A stretch of 64,000 nt of DNA from Haemonchus contortus (GCA_000469685.2 LS997566.1:17861545-17925544), one strand, 5' to 3'. Positions 1-13,246 are shown, counted from the stretch's first letter. Program-made: numbers and translations. Notes: a model not told the origin generated them from the sequence alone.

Positions 1-1393
1 TAAGTTGTGACTCTCGTCTAGATAGTACCAACGTTTATTGAATAAACTAAGTTCTTATTCCTCTAATCGCCCCTTTCATTAATAAATCCTTATGCATTTG
101 CCATCCATACCTCCTGTAGTGGCACTAAAGACATCACTCGTTTTTACAACAAACCCTGTTCAGATCATCGCTATATTCGTGCCAGGAGAAAGTAGTGGGA
201 TTAGCGTGCTTTGGTAGAATGCAGACCAGAATGCTTACGTTCTTCCTGGGCGCACGATCAAAAAATGTTTTTCTTTGCATGCCAGTTCTGCTGACTGCAC
301 AGCCAGATCTGCCTTGACACTGCTTCATCTACCAGTGACTGTCATACTGTTCAGTCCAATGCTAACTAACCTCTGACAACTAACCCTGGCCAAGATGACC
401 GACCCCGCTTGCAAAGTAATGGTGCACCATTCCTTTGCTCGAACTTCTCTGCATCTACCCGGTTAGAACGTCGCTGATCAAAAGATAAGAGCAAGCGCAT
501 TGCTGCAGCTTCGGGATTCAGTCAATTTTGAAGCCTTATCAAATTTGGAACGCGATCCTGCTTCTTCACGACATCAGCATTATCGGTGCACCTGGTGCTA
601 TTCCTACCTGTATACGACCACCCATTTACATACTCACAAAAAATATATTTAAACTCTGTGGTGATGCTTCAGTTGCAACTTCGGCCCAGAATGGACCCCT
701 GTATTTACCATCGAAAAAACCAATTTTGGTTCAGGAGCAAGTGGAAATCTAGTGGTGCTGAAAAAGAGAGCTCTGACCTGGGCATCGAATGCACTCGAGT
801 GCTCGAATTGCAGTGCAGTGCAACTCAGATTAGGATAGCAAGAAGATCAACCGATTCCGAGTTATTCAAGCTTTCTTTTCTACCTAAACTTCGAATATGT
901 ATATAATACACGTATAGTGGAATGGTTGCTCGTTTCCAAGAAAGACGATAGACAGATCTATCATTTTGCTTGGGAACGGGCAGCATAGTTTGGTGCTAAA
1001 ATAAAACAAAACTGCAATTACTACTCAGAACAAGTAGAAAAAAAGAATCATACCTTAACACAAAAGCAAAACATTTATTTTACACCTGTACATATTGATC
1101 TGGGACGTATTACACATCATTGGGACTCATAAAAGGTAAAGCTAATTTGGCGAGGACAAGATTTGTTCCTCATAAAATCACAAACCAATAAAAGACAGAA
1201 AAAAAACTATCAAAGTGAAGTTGCCTGGGATTGGAGAAATTCAAAACTTTGCAAAATGAATACAATATGAAAATACGAAAATAAAACGTTAACGATCACA
1301 GGGCTGAGTAAACAGGGCTTATCCCCAAGGTTACATCAGAACATACCACAATGAATTAGTAAACCCTTTTCTGGGATATGATCCGAAAATATG
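1..1393. other. Intergenic or intronic DNA, nothing recognised
   Basis: Only short ORFs without domain-like content are present. I see no repeat shared with the rest of the window. The stretch lies downstream of the minus-strand Ly6-like exon at 1.4 kb, so its upper end may include that gene's 3' UTR. Confidence 0.4.
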
Positions 1394-1585
1394 CTAGTTG
1401 AATCGATAAAATAAAAATAGAAATGATGCTATCAATGTGACTATGTAAGGTGACGTTATGGACGAGTTGCACAGATTTCCTGAACAACAACAGATGAAGC
1501 CCAGATTCGGTATCGATTCACATGTTTCGAAGATACGATACGTTTGACAAATGGACGAGACACCGGTGCCGTCGCAGTATCTTAC
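1394..1585 (-). CDS. Last exon of a small Ly6/ET-module-like GPI-anchored protein
   Basis: The minus strand shows a nematode-like 3' splice site (TTGTTTCCAG) followed by 63 codons and a TAG stop. The peptide begins VRYCDGTG and contains cysteines in an order ending ICCCSGNLCN. That CC..LCN ending is the hallmark of the three-finger Ly6/uPAR and nematode ET-module families. It is followed by a short spacer and about 15 hydrophobic residues (IVTLIASFLFLF) ending in YRFN, as expected of a GPI-attachment signal or a C-terminal membrane segment. Members are small cell-surface proteins; many are receptor or channel modulators. The upstream exons, which should carry a signal peptide and the first cysteines, lie at higher coordinates and I did not recognise them, so it could be a fragment. 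Family call is moderately sure; no specific gene is assigned. Confidence 0.5.
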   Translation of the reverse strand, partial: VRYCDGTGVSSICQTYRIFETCESIPNLGFICCCSGNLCNSSITSPYIVTLIASFLFLFYRFN

Positions 1586-4252
1586 CTGGAAACAATAGTG
1601 AAAGATTTGTAACCATGGGCTGGATAAGGAGAACACGAAAGAACAGCAGTGCTGCTCAAAAGATGATGATTTTGGTGTAAACGGGCGTGCAGTCAGTGAG
1701 CCAAGTCATGCCCTCGATTTCGGTATGTTCCAGTTGTGAAAACTCACTGCATTACCCTACAGATTCTACATACGTTGCGTTGCTTTGTAAAGGGCTACGT
1801 AAAGGGGCAATGGAATTCAGTTTGTGAATATAATGCTTTCCTATGTTCTTCAATCCAGGTTGACCAGTTTGAGTTTTGATGATGTGGTTTGAAAGCTGTG
1901 GTTCAAGAGCAGCCTCCCTCTTCTCATTCCGTAGTGATGAGAGCTACAGAGCAGAATTGCATAAAACATTTTTTAAAGTGGGTAGACTTGCTGAACTTGC
2001 AATCTCAAAAAGTCATGCCCGATAATTGGGAATTGGTTGAATGTATGAGAATTACAGAACTAGGGATTGAGAATACTGATAAAAAACTAACTTAGCAGCG
2101 ACTACGCGGTCATTCTTGAGTGAGATACCTTTGTGAGACCGTGGTCTAAATCAGGTGTAGCGTTAAATTTTTATTTCATTTTATTTCTCAATTGGAGCAG
2201 ATTCTCATATCTCTGATGCTTGACACCCATCCTGTGGTAAAGGTATGGTGAAGGTATCAGAACGATTATCCACTCCATTGTAATGTTTTTTATGAACATT
2301 CACAGCCTGTTTTTCGGAAGCTTAGAAATCGAAGGGGGAGGAGTAGATCGCAGAAAAGAGGGCTCTTGAATCGTTCCCACAAATGCAAGAGCTCGAAAGG
2401 CCAGGTTCATAGGGAGCTTCTTCAAGGGGATCTGTTCCATGTTTGCCGCAGATAAATCGGAACTTGTGCGAACACTGATGGTAAGGCGCATAGTTCAAGT
2501 AAAACCAGATGAAACTGTGAGCGCCTGTACGCTTAGGATTTCTTGTCATCTGATATCTTCCAGAAGACTGAATCTACGGCAGATAGTATGTATGAAAAGG
2601 AGGAGAAAGAAGTTTGTCTGAGGAACCAGGCACTAAGGTTGGTAAGCTCGAGTTCGTCGAAAGGGAACAAGTCGTGACATTGTCACTTCCATTTTGATAG
2701 GAACCAGCGGGATCTGTTGTTTTGTGCTGGAAATGCGAGGTGAATGACAAACTGATGACTAACCAGGCCACTGGTTCGAACCCTCAAACAGCCAAAAAGT
2801 AGGAACAGGTAATATCAGACCTGAGCTGTACTGCATTCTCAATGGTTACTGTGTTGTTGGCGACAATTGTTTTGTTCACGTTAGGCTGCATTTGGTTAAA
2901 TAAGCTGATTATTAAGGTAATGAGATCTATTTGGATCGAACAGTTCTGATTACATTCAATAGGCACTTGTCCGAAAGCAGTGACCCTCTCCTAACCACGG
3001 CAGTATATTACCCATGATTCAGCAGCTCATCCGTTCAGACACATTGCCGTCGTTCAAGTCACAAGGGGGCCCTTGACTCGGGAAAACTTCGACTTAAATG
3101 ACGTAGAGGCGTTCGGAAATGTACGACGGAGGACGAGTGCCAGTCATCGCCATCCGCCCGTCGCCGTCGTTCACAATAAGGAGATTTGCATGGCAATGAA
3201 TAGCGCTGTCAGTTGACTGCGACGCCAAGCGCCTCTTCCGCGAACTCGAGCCCCCCACACAAAAGCGCTTGATAAACGTGCTTATGGTCGACTGAATTGA
3301 CTTCTTTCGCCAGAGTGTGTGGGCAGGCATATCCCTGAAATCCGTGAGCGGATTGTTATATCAGCTCTACTCAGGATGAGAATACCAGGGGTTGAAGCAA
3401 TCGAGAGAGCCTTATTGTCAGTATTTTTTGGACATTTTTCAAATTGCTGATCATCTTGATGGTCACTATACCTTCAGGAGGGAAGGGAGAATAAGGGAGA
3501 AATAGCGGAATTCGCTACCGAATTCCCACGGTCATACGCATGCACGCGGTGTGGTTCCGTGGCAATTACCGTAACCACCTACTGGAAAATCAAATCTTAT
3601 TCTTACACTGCGCTTCCGACAGCGAGTGTGACGGGCGCAGCATGCCGTTAAATTACAAGATCCCCAACTCGACCTGCATCATGACCTGTGTTTGCAGCGC
3701 CAAAGCACAGAGGTTTGGGTATCGGCTTTATGAGCCTGTAGTGGGTCTTGAAAGGATTCTGAGTCAGGCGGAGGAAGATCTCGCCTAGGTCCAATAGGGA
3801 AAGAGCTGGAGAGGGAGGAACTTAACTAATGAGAGAGGTTGACCAGCATTATATTATTTCGCTGGAGAACGCAGAGAGGGGCCCCTGGCTTCAGGAATAC
3901 TTCTTCAAAACGATGTATTACCAACAGATGAAAGACCTTGTCGTCAACTTTCCTATGGCGGACAGCTGTGAAAAACAGCGATCACCAGGGTGGAACAGCT
4001 CCAGACACGTAGTATGTGCTAATAGGATTATTGCATGACAGTCTTACGATAAACCCCGGCGGAAAGAGGACTGCCCTAGTGCAAAAGGGAAGTTCAGTAG
4101 GTAATCCTATCTCTGTACTCTATTGCGACAACTTTTTCGAGTTGTAAGTAGCCCGGTTGCCTACCATTGAGAAATCGCGCTTTTTCTCATGCAATTACAT
4201 AGAACTTTTTATTAATGTGTCAGGCAAATCTCGTCCGTTGGCCTTTGCGTTT
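1586..4252. other. Unassigned DNA, possible introns of the Ly6-like gene
   Basis: No recognisable exon or repeat copy was found. The largest open frame of interest is a cysteine-containing plus-strand ORF at 3540-3788, which has no family match I can name. Upstream exons of the 1.4-kb Ly6-like gene may lie here but lack a signature readable by eye. Confidence 0.3.
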
Positions 4253-5043
4253 GAAGGCACAGTTCACGATAAAGTCTGGTTACCCATTTAAAGCTGAAAT
4301 GAGGAAATATTGATGTGGAGTAAAGCATTGGTGACGAAGAAAGCGAAAGAATCCGCCTACTTCTCGAAAAATAAGGCTTTTCAAAAGAAGTGGAAATAGA
4401 CGTTGTACGAGATTACCATGACCAAAATGACATGGAAGAGGTATTTGGACGAGATTTAAGTTGTTATAATTGCTTAAAGAGCTGGCTACATCAAGTCAAA
4501 ATTATCTTTAACTGCCCTCCACTGTCGCTACAGGTCATGACAAGTTGTTTGAAACTCCAAAGTGGGATTCCCCTGAGATGGTGCAACCTCTACAACGCCG
4601 TTGAGACTCGTTTGCTGTGGGTGTGACATTCACATGATACAATGTCTGGGGTGTGGTGCGTTAGGAACGAAATGGTCGCGTCGCGGTGAGAGGGGCGTCG
4701 CGCGCGAAGGAATGTAGCAGGATGCAGCAGTAGGTAAGAAATACAAGAACAAAAATACTAATAGTAGAATTAAATAAAAAATAATGATCGCATATCGATT
4801 GAGCTGTATGAAGAGCGCTAGAGCTGCAATAATGGCGAATGATTGGTCCGCGACAGCCGCGTGCGGCGCATCGATTACCCAAAATCGTTCCTAACGCCCG
4901 TCTCCCCAATGTCTGGCGGCCCCTTATTATGCCCTATCCAGGACGTTTCTCGACCTGACATCGACGCATATGGTATCAGGAGGCACCTCGAACTCATCGT
5001 AGAGGGAAATCTCAGGAAAAATTTTTTGTGAACTGTGCCTTTA
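4253..5043. mobile_element. MITE of the GGCACAGTTCACGATA family, with another MITE nested inside
   Basis: The left end reads GAAGGCACAGTTCACGATAA. The right end has the inverse, GTGAACTGTGCCTTTAA. The same terminal sequence recurs at many places in the window (15.85, 36.0, 37.9, 38.85, 53.2, 56.2/56.9, 62.4/62.6 kb), so this is a dispersed inverted-repeat family. Removing the nested 259-bp element and one copy of its 8-bp duplication leaves about 524 bp, close to the 479-bp copy at 15.85 kb. No transposase is encoded. Pairing of the two ends is inferred from their orientation and the residual length. Confidence 0.6.
4641..4915. mobile_element. 259-bp MITE with 8-bp target-site duplication (hAT- or Merlin-like)
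   Basis: The element runs 4649-4907 and is flanked by perfect direct repeats AATGTCTG (4641-4648 and 4908-4915). Its ends are inverted: the left starts GGGTGTGGTGCGTTAGGAAC and the right ends GTTCCTAACGCCCGTCTCCC. A second copy is at 18.5 kb. An 8-bp duplication is the rule for hAT transposons and also fits Merlin elements; with no transposase present the superfamily cannot be decided. The insertion interrupts an older MITE, so it is the younger event. Confidence 0.75.
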
Positions 5044-6900
5044 ACTGTGAGCGGTCCATGAACAATTCAACACATCCCTAGTTGTCGAAGAGGGTAGGGG
5101 TCAGATCCAAGGGAAAAACCCTTGGTGAACAGAAGCTGTGGTTCCGTCACTCCGTTCGCCTCCCGCTGTTCCCGCCGTGAAGGCGTAATATAATCTCCAG
5201 TTGAGTGAGCCGTACGCTGCAGAGGGCTGGAATCCAAATATGACAAGATGCGACCACAACAAATCATATTTTCATCAAAAGGTCGCAGAAGTGACCGCCA
5301 GATCGTCTCGTAATGAACCAACCTCACGGGAAAACTAATTAGTTTCCAGTCTAAAAAACTTGTATGTCGAATTTCATTGAAAAAAGGCTTGGAACTTGCC
5401 AACGGTGGTACGGTAAGGCTACAGTGTTGCTTCTGATATATTAATCATTTTTATAGCCACAACAGACCCAAAGCAAAGAAATGGTATCAAAAAACCAGAA
5501 TATCGTGAAAACACTGGGTGAAAGATTGGTTCAAGTTCGATTTGAAAAAAATAATAAAGGAGACATAAAAAAAGTTCTACGCTTATATGTAAGCTCTATG
5601 CTACACAAAAAGTGGGTTAGGCAGCTTGGGATACCGAGGTAAAGGGCCTCTTACATCCGTTGATGATGTATAAGCTAGTATAAAGTAAGCTCTATGTATG
5701 TACCGTCATATCTTCTCAATGTTCCAACCCTGAACCTTCTGTGAAAAAAATGTGCAACCGTAGTGGGCAATCTGAATCGCAGGAAATGCGCCGTGTATGT
5801 AGTATATTGTGAAAGAAAAATTTCATACTGGAAAGCTCTATGAGAATAAAATGGGAAATGAATAGGTTAATGCTCAAGCAATTGTAGAATGTATAAACAG
5901 CCTTCAGATCCCGATGGGTACACAAAGGTGTTCTCACAATGGTGTTCTCCTCATGTACGAATGTATAAGAGGAGATTGGTCTCATGCGACAACATCAACA
6001 AGGGTTGGCGAATGCTGTCGTATGTTCTATACAATACAGGATGTATACTTCTAGGGTGGGGATATGACATTTTGACTTGATGTTTTGCTAACTGCCGTTA
6101 TCTCGCCGCAGTACGCGATGCGAAAGTCTCACAAGGATGAACAAAACTTCAGCCTCGGACGGGGCAGGAACCCGCACCTTCCCTTTCCGGGGACCGTGCT
6201 CTTATCCCTTACACTACCGAGACCCCGTTTGCCCTCGCCTTCTTAATGGCTTATATGCCGTAGCTCATCAGCACTCACACGTACAACGTGTTGAGCCGGT
6301 AGGTCAATATCAGCACTGAACCGTTAGCTGAAAGCTTTACTAGTTATAACTTGTTTTGACTTGATGTATGGCTATGGATATGACATTGTTTGCATTGGGG
6401 AATCTTACCGCCCCTCGTCTCCTCATCAATCTATTCCCCCTTTGAACAACCATGATTTTCTTCGCCAAACAAGGAATCAGAAACGAAAGAGAGCTGCTCT
6501 TTATAAAGTGCAGACATCATTTTTCTGTGGCTGCACCCTTGGCTATCACTAAGGCCATGACAGGAGAATGTCGAAGAGAACTGCGTTCTGCCAGAAATTT
6601 GAGTATATCATTGCTGTTATGAAGAAGGCTCGTTAAGAAGTTATAGACAGTCTCCATAGTTTACTTTTTCAGTCATGGTGAAAGAGGAAAGGAGAGCTTT
6701 GCTTCGTCTAACCCCTCACTGAGGAACGCCCCGTTTCTAAATTTCATTCCGACTTGCAGTGCGTTTGCTCAAGTATGGTACCCAGCTTGTACGATATGTT
6801 CTTAGTCACCTCACTCTACAAGCAGAAATTCTTTCAACTTGATCATCCAGTTGAATGCACCCCTTCCATCCGTCCAATGTCAACTACCAGAATCGTAGTG
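5044..6900. other. Unassigned DNA
   Basis: Short ORFs only. A few phrases around 6.4 kb (CCTCATCAATCTATTCCCCC) faintly recall the internal part of the GGCACAGTTCACGATA MITE family, but no terminal repeat is preserved. Confidence 0.3.
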
Positions 6901-6904
6901 GCCG

Positions 6905-7110
6905 TTTGAATAAGCATGGGGCCATTTGTGGTCTCCACCCGATATATATGACCACGCTTCGATCCTCCAGACGAGTCTGGTAACAATCAGCCGACCCAAG
7001 AAGGATGAAATGTTTTGTTGGCCTGGGCTGTTGTCGATCCAAGATTTGATATCGGGACCATGCGTCTCGCATTGTGCACCCCTGCTAATACATGACCTTC
7101 CCCTAATTGT
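6905..7110 (-). repeat. Degenerate tRNA-derived SINE copy
   Basis: Read on the minus strand, this segment contains the body of the SINE seen at 16.7 and 20.3 kb. It keeps the GGTCGGCTGATTG-TACC-GACTCGTCTGG block and a decayed B-box region (CTTGGATCGAC). The promoter head is badly eroded. Confidence 0.5.
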
Positions 7111-10100
7111 AGTAGTGGTATAGTCCCCTCGATATCACATTAAGTCCTAACTTACGTTGGGTTTACTACTTTGGAACATGCGTAGATTTTCGAAGGAAGC
7201 CAAAAACTACTTCAAAAAGTTGTTTTTATCTTTTCTATATCTATGCCCTCTAACTTCCATTTCCTCTTTCAGAGACAACAGAATCGCCCTTTTTACCCCT
7301 TATTCAAGAGGTACGATACATTTACTATCGGGTAATTATTGTTATGGAACCCATCGATGAACAGCCTTTGTCGGTATGGCCTCAATCCAAAGTATTGCCA
7401 TGTCGAAATACAACAAAACAGATCTTTATAAAGTTTTTTTCTTCGCATCGACATCTTATAGTTACATTTCCGGACGAATCATAGACGTTGTACGCCTAAA
7501 CAAAAGCCTTATCGATGTTACTGGGAAAAGTGGGTGCTCCTGTGTGAAGACAGATGACAAACAGTACGGCCCAGAGAGTACAGGACAGGATAACCACGTT
7601 GACATATGAGTCAAGTGGACGAGATAAATGAAGTGCCCCACCTCGTTGTAATCGATAGGCAAACTAGACAAACTAGGCGTATCAGTGCTCAACGACTGAA
7701 AAACGTACCGTATCAAAGCCAAGCGTCTGCTTAATGCAGCTCAAGGCTGGACATTCAATCACTTGAAGTTGACTACCAGAATAGCACTGCACTGCCCAAC
7801 AGAATAACGGAAGACTAAGAAACGAGAATATCCGCAGATACATCCTGAATTGGGAAATGACTGCAAATTATAAAAAATAGGTGAGAGAAGGATTCCGACA
7901 GCCACAAAAGCAGCAAAGCTTCACAACTTCATCATAATGTATGAATACAAAAATGTCTTTTGGAATGCTGCCATTTATGACTTCTAGGTAAAAGTCGGGA
8001 GAGCGAGTCAAAGTTAGTGGCTTACAAAAAAGGATACATTTGGAGATACAGAGAGCTCTTATTCAGCACTTTGATGTGTAGAAGAAAAATCGCTAGCAAT
8101 CGAATTGAGGCAATTGAATGATACTGGTAATAACAATGATGATTCATTGGTTGCGATATGACAAAGCAGTATTTGTCCAATTTGCCCCTCCATTAAGGTA
8201 GAATTAGCATAATGGGTAGTATTTTTGGAGCAAAAGTCTCCACTGAACAGGATTTCCGAAAAAATACACCTTTTCTACAGAAAACCTGAAGGAATGAAAT
8301 AATCCACAGTTGCTATATAATCCATCCAATGAGCAAACGTGGTGTTCAAAAAGAAGCCTACTGTCTGTTCTCGTTTACTGTTATCCAGGTCCTCAAACAG
8401 TCGTATAGGGCAGAAAAGTTCTGCCTACCATACCTATACCTCGATAATGAAGGTCCTTCTCCGGAAGCGACCACGATGGCACACCACAAACGGTTTAGTG
8501 AGGTGAATCACTCGACGCACTGCAGTTCGCTCAGGACTCTCACCTTTCTCCCCTCGCGTTCTTGAGATTTCATCAATTTCATTTAATTTTCGGGGTGTAA
8601 TCAAGATTTTGTTTGATCTGAGTAAAACTAAGAGTTTCATTCTCTTTTTCATACGTCTGTTATTATCAAGAGCCCCATTAGATCCCTAACTGGTTTTCTG
8701 GTTCGTCTTCAATTCATAGGAAGTAAATTACTCGAGAAATAATGGAGTGATGGAGAAATACTTTTAGCAACTTCTGTCTACCGCAATCCTTTAGAGATTC
8801 CGGTAGACAGAATCGAATACTTTTCAATTTTTAAAAACTTTTTGAAAGAATATTTTCACATTGAGAACACAACATTGCGAAAAAACCAAATTGTGAGGCA
8901 ATATGCGCGAAAGACGGAGTCCATGAGTGGGGAAGGCATACATTATGGAAGAAGTGGTCAGGACTGAGAAGACGATTTCGGGTGTTTCAGGGATGAAAGG
9001 TGAATTAGTAGCAAAGTAATAGAAAGGGATCATACAGATTGCGGTATGTCCCACATTTTCACGATATTCAGGTTCACGTGGCCGTGGATAGTTGAGACAC
9101 TCACTATAAAATAAGGTAGAATCGGCAGTGAAATTGGGAAAAGAAGGGAATCTGTTGAAGTTTCGGCAGTTAACAGTTTCGGCAGTGAAAAGTTAACACC
9201 TCAACATTGACCTCACTAATTTTGATACCTCTTCGAATCGTAGCAGAACGGAGGTGACAAATGACTGAGCCCACCCCCCTCTCTATCTACCTGTCTGATT
9301 TACTCACATTAAAGTCGTTCTAATCACTAATCACTGTCTTCGAAACAACGAAATAGACTTCCTCCAGTATGCCAACCGAACATCTTTCAATGAAGTGTTA
9401 GTGGGACACCATTTTCCTCAAACTATTTGGCCGCTCCCAACTCTAATCTGAGGGGACCATCCTAACCGCTCAGCGATCTCAGCGCCATCCTGGACATTGT
9501 TGAAGCATGATTGCGGGGAGCCATGGAGTACTAATGATGTACGACTGGAGTGGTGCGGAATAATAGAGAGGCAGGCGTGCCCCAAGAGTCGGAAAAAACT
9601 CAAAACCATCTAGGGAGGCCGATGTCACCGGGCGACCACGCCCATCATCATCTGCCATCATAAAGTTCGACTTCATGGGCCAAAAGAAAAGTAATTGATT
9701 CCCCGCAATGTCGCAATGTTGGCTATTATTGGATTATTCCAACTAGTACTGGACTCACGACGGACTTCATTCACTTCTACGATGAATAATCGAGCATGAG
9801 AAATGAGAATAACGACTGAGTCTCTACTGTCAAGGCAGAGTGACGTGCTATAGCATTTTTTGTGCTGGAAGTAGATCCTTAGATGGCTCCTCAGCTCCTA
9901 CTAGAAATAGACTGGAAGCAAATACTAGTTTCTACTATGAATCAGCAAGATGCTCAGAAAAGTGTGAAGTGATAGCCCAGACCAAAAACAAGTGGCTGGG
10001 TATGAGGCCATCATGGATCATGTCGCATACCAAGATGGAAAGAAACTTTGATTTGCCTCATAAACCTAGGCGTTAGGCTAATCGTTCCCGTCTGTACGAC

Positions 10101-11979
10101 CCCGATCTCCATTGGATTTTTTATAGATGGACCTACAATTTACATCCCAATCAAGTTTGAAGAAAAGAATGACAGTATCGCTCGCGGTCGCATAGCCAGC
10201 GTAGAACCAGCTATTGTTCGGAAAGAAGGTTTGTGTAGCAACAGCAACAATTTCTCTCCTGTATGACCCTTGCAGCATTGGAGAGCATCCACGATTGTGA
10301 GGAAAGACCGCCACTTCAGCTTGCATCTGCTATGAGTAGAACTTCAGCTTCAACGAAACCCAGAGGCTACGAAGGGAATTCAGAAACATTTGTACATGAG
10401 TCTTAGGACGTCCCTAAAATGTGTTCGAGAACCAAATAGGGAGAAATAGAGGGCTTTTGTTTGATCGGTCTCACTTTTGATGGGCCGAACACTGGGTTTT
10501 TACTATGAAAAGAAGTGCATTCAGAGGTTTGTATAGAGGGTGACCTTCGGCGAACAAAGCTGTGTTAAGAGGTAGTGTTCTACGGCATCAATACAAGTTC
10601 ACTACTGAAAGATACCCACCTAGTCTACATTCATGTGCCTTCCCTGGAAATTCCGTGGAGAGTCTTTTTCAAGGAATTATACATTCTATTGCAATGATCA
10701 TGTTGTTATCCACATTAGAAAACGGAGCAGGACATGGAACGTTTGGAACGCTCCTTGTCCTCTCTCTCTCTGTCACTCTCGCTCTCGCTCTCTCTTCCTC
10801 TGTCTCTGTCTTCCTCAGAAGACTCAGAAACTTGCACCCCAGTAATCAAGATCCTCCTTTCAAGCCCGACTTTATTTATGCGCATTGGACGAACACTGTA
10901 TGGTTTTTACTAGCCTCCTGCCCACCTTACAAGGCTTGTGGACTTGTGGACCTGATTTTGGAATAGGCAGAGTGCGCATTCAAGTTGGTACTATTACTAC
11001 TAGTACATTACTCAGACGAATCAATCCGAAATGCCAAATTTTAACCTCCTTCTACGTTGTCTGAACCGCTTCTCTTCCTAGTGTGCTCCTATCTTGTGCA
11101 TTTCCTTCAGCGATGTAGCTAATAATAGACTATCAGTAACAAGCAGAAACTACCTGAAAAGGAAGCATTGTGCCTCTGAGAGAAGGAAAAACTGAGGCAA
11201 TCAACTGAAAGCGACCAGGCATAGACAGTGTCAGTCACTGACTTATGACCAATCTCACAAAGTTGGCGAGTTATGAGCAAAACATCGGTCTCTTACAAGA
11301 CTCAACCCCGTACTAGTCCTTTCTAACTATCGCACACTCTATTCACTACCCTACCCGAAATTTCACTTTCTCCCAAAAGCATGCCATGCTCTGTGTCGTT
11401 GCAAAGAAAGGCGAAATGCATTCCATCGTGGCAAACCTACAAATCATGTGGCAAATTCAACCTTCCATACATCGTCATAAAATCGAAGAAAAAGAAGAAA
11501 AAGCCCAAGGATAGATTGGAAAAGCATCCCTCAACTTGATCTTAGTTCTTCCATTTCAAGTTCACAGCCGATAGCACTGTTTTTATATAAAGAGTAATAT
11601 CAGAGGATAATGCCTGGGTTTCTCTGGGAAAAACATCTGATCTGATTGGTTCCTTTTTACAGTACTTCTATGTGTACATGGTAATGATCCTCAGGCCATC
11701 GAACATCCAATTCTATTTGCTTTCTGATTTTGAGTCCGGCCAGTGACTGGAGAGTTCCCATTCTGATTAGATGACAGATGAGGAAAATACGCAGATGAAT
11801 CAAATTTTAGTTGGAAACTGTGTAGGTATGTAAGCTTCTGTTTAAACTGTCTAATGCTTTGCTTGGATTGCCTGTAAGATGATTGTCTTGTCTGCTCAGA
11901 GCCCTCAGTCGTGGACACTCTTCTGGAGGAGATAGTTGAGACTTTTCAATTCCACTCACTCCATTAGTTCTGCAAAGTA
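7111..11979. other. Gene-poor stretch with a short CT-rich tract
   Basis: No convincing exon found. A CT-rich tract (TCTCTCTCTCTGTCACTCTC and similar) lies at about 10760-10815 and creates artefactual Leu/Ser-rich ORFs. The ORF at 10562-10966 spans this tract and is not considered real. Confidence 0.35.
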
Positions 11980-13246
11980 CAGGGTGCGCCATAAATATGG
12001 TAACAAAGGAATTGAGCTCCAAAAACCCCAGTTCATATTGATACATGGTGAAATTATGTGAGTTACTTACTATGCATCACATCTACAAAATGAACACACG
12101 CTCATCTTATATATCCGTCTCCTGTACTTATTATAGCTCAAAGATGCTTCGGCTACTCATCGACGGCGGCACGCAGAGTTTCTTGGAGAAATCCAGCCTG
12201 GGCTTTTTTCACTGGTTTGTTACGAGCTGCAACAGTGGTGCGTTATGAAGCGCAGGCTTTCCTCTCCAGTATGAAGTATAACCGGCAACTCATCACATTG
12301 TGGTCCGGGAAATTTGTAAGAGGATCGGAAGCTGAGATAAAGTCGCGAACACTCCATCAGCACCAGTCTTATCGTTTCTTATTCGTGATTACATGCGCAG
12401 AAGTTTTCAGATCGTATCCCTGAGAAAATCTTTGACCCTTAGCTGCACCTCTTCAGAAGGACCCTTTCTGAAGAGTTTTGAATTAAATTTTGTATTTTTT
12501 TTATCATAATTGGCGATATCGCTGTGATGGTAGAGATTCAGCAAAAACCACCCCGAAAGAGGGAAAATGGCTATGAGAGGCAACCTGACTATACTCAATA
12601 GCTTCAGCACTCAAAATGTGAAATATATTTATACTTCGGGCTCTCAACATTTCTTCCACGCTGAAGACCCTCTAGTCAAGAAAAAGTTGGTCGAACTGCG
12701 TGCCGCGCGGAGGTAGCGCACGGCATTTGTTTTTTCTCTCCAACTTCTTCTCGTCAAGAAGCCTATTAGGCTCCCGAATTTTATCTGGATACAATTGTAT
12801 TTGCTAGGGGTAGGCTCTTCTCATCGGAGAAGAACATACAAACAAATCAGCAACCATTTTACTCGTATTTCGGCAGGTTTTGCAGCGTACTCGTTTCCGA
12901 GTAATTCTATTCGGAAAAGGGGTTAAAGGTGAGGCAAGACGACCGTCTTGAGGTTTGCCCCGACCTGTCTATGCATCGCGATTTAAAATACTGTCATTGG
13001 GGATAAGATCGAAACGAGGAGCGATCCCTGAAAGGGACTCACCAAATGCGCGCAAAGACGGAACGGTTGGTGAATGTCTGCGAGGCCCTACCATTTTTCG
13101 AAATCTGACGAGTTGAGAGCACAAAAGTAGATATGTAGTCTGAGGTATATCGTGAACATAAGGAAAGGTGCAGGTTCGGAGAAACCCTCAGAACAAGAAA
13201 GTTTCGGACGTCCGAAAAGTTGTTACCATATTTATGGCGCACCCTG
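11980..13246 (-). mobile_element. Complete but inactive mariner-like DNA transposon, 1267 bp
   Basis: The element has perfect 27-bp terminal inverted repeats: the left starts CAGGGTGCGCCATAAATATG and the right ends with its exact complement. It is flanked by TA on both sides (11978-11979 and 13247-13248). A TA duplication and a size near 1.3 kb are typical of Tc1/mariner elements. Between the repeats the minus strand retains the C-terminal end of a mariner-type transposase, roughly 12060-12420. A trace of the PPNSPDLNP-like block (FPDHNVMSC) is followed by YFILERKACA and then by ETLRAAVDE and TGDGYI, in the usual mariner order but across frameshifts and stops. The element is therefore intact at its ends but cannot encode a working transposase. 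Confidence 0.8.
12060..12420 (-). pseudogene. Decayed mariner transposase, C-terminal part
   Basis: On the minus strand, scattered frames give YFILERKACA, TVAARNKPVKKA, FLQETLRAAVDE, then a stop, PKHL, another stop and TGDGYI. In mariner transposases the order is: the third catalytic acidic residue, a PxSPDLNP block, a LExKACA-like segment, a helical tail with TLRAAVDE, and a terminal GxxIE. At least two frameshifts and two stops are visible. The N-terminal helix-turn-helix part was not recognised in the remaining 800 bp of the element. Assignment rests on motif order seen by eye. Confidence 0.5.

Noticed and set aside
2766..2790. GGTTCGAACCCTC, a perfect B-box-like match, considered as a tRNA gene
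   Set aside because: No A box, acceptor stem or anticodon arm can be built around it.
3540..3788. Cysteine-containing plus-strand ORF (CASDSECDGRS ... CIMTCVCSA)
   Set aside because: It hints at an extracellular module, but the spacing fits no family I can name and splice borders are unconvincing.
10562..10966. 134-codon plus-strand ORF
   Set aside because: Its middle is a CT-rich simple repeat; no splice signals or domain; overlapping frames are equally open.
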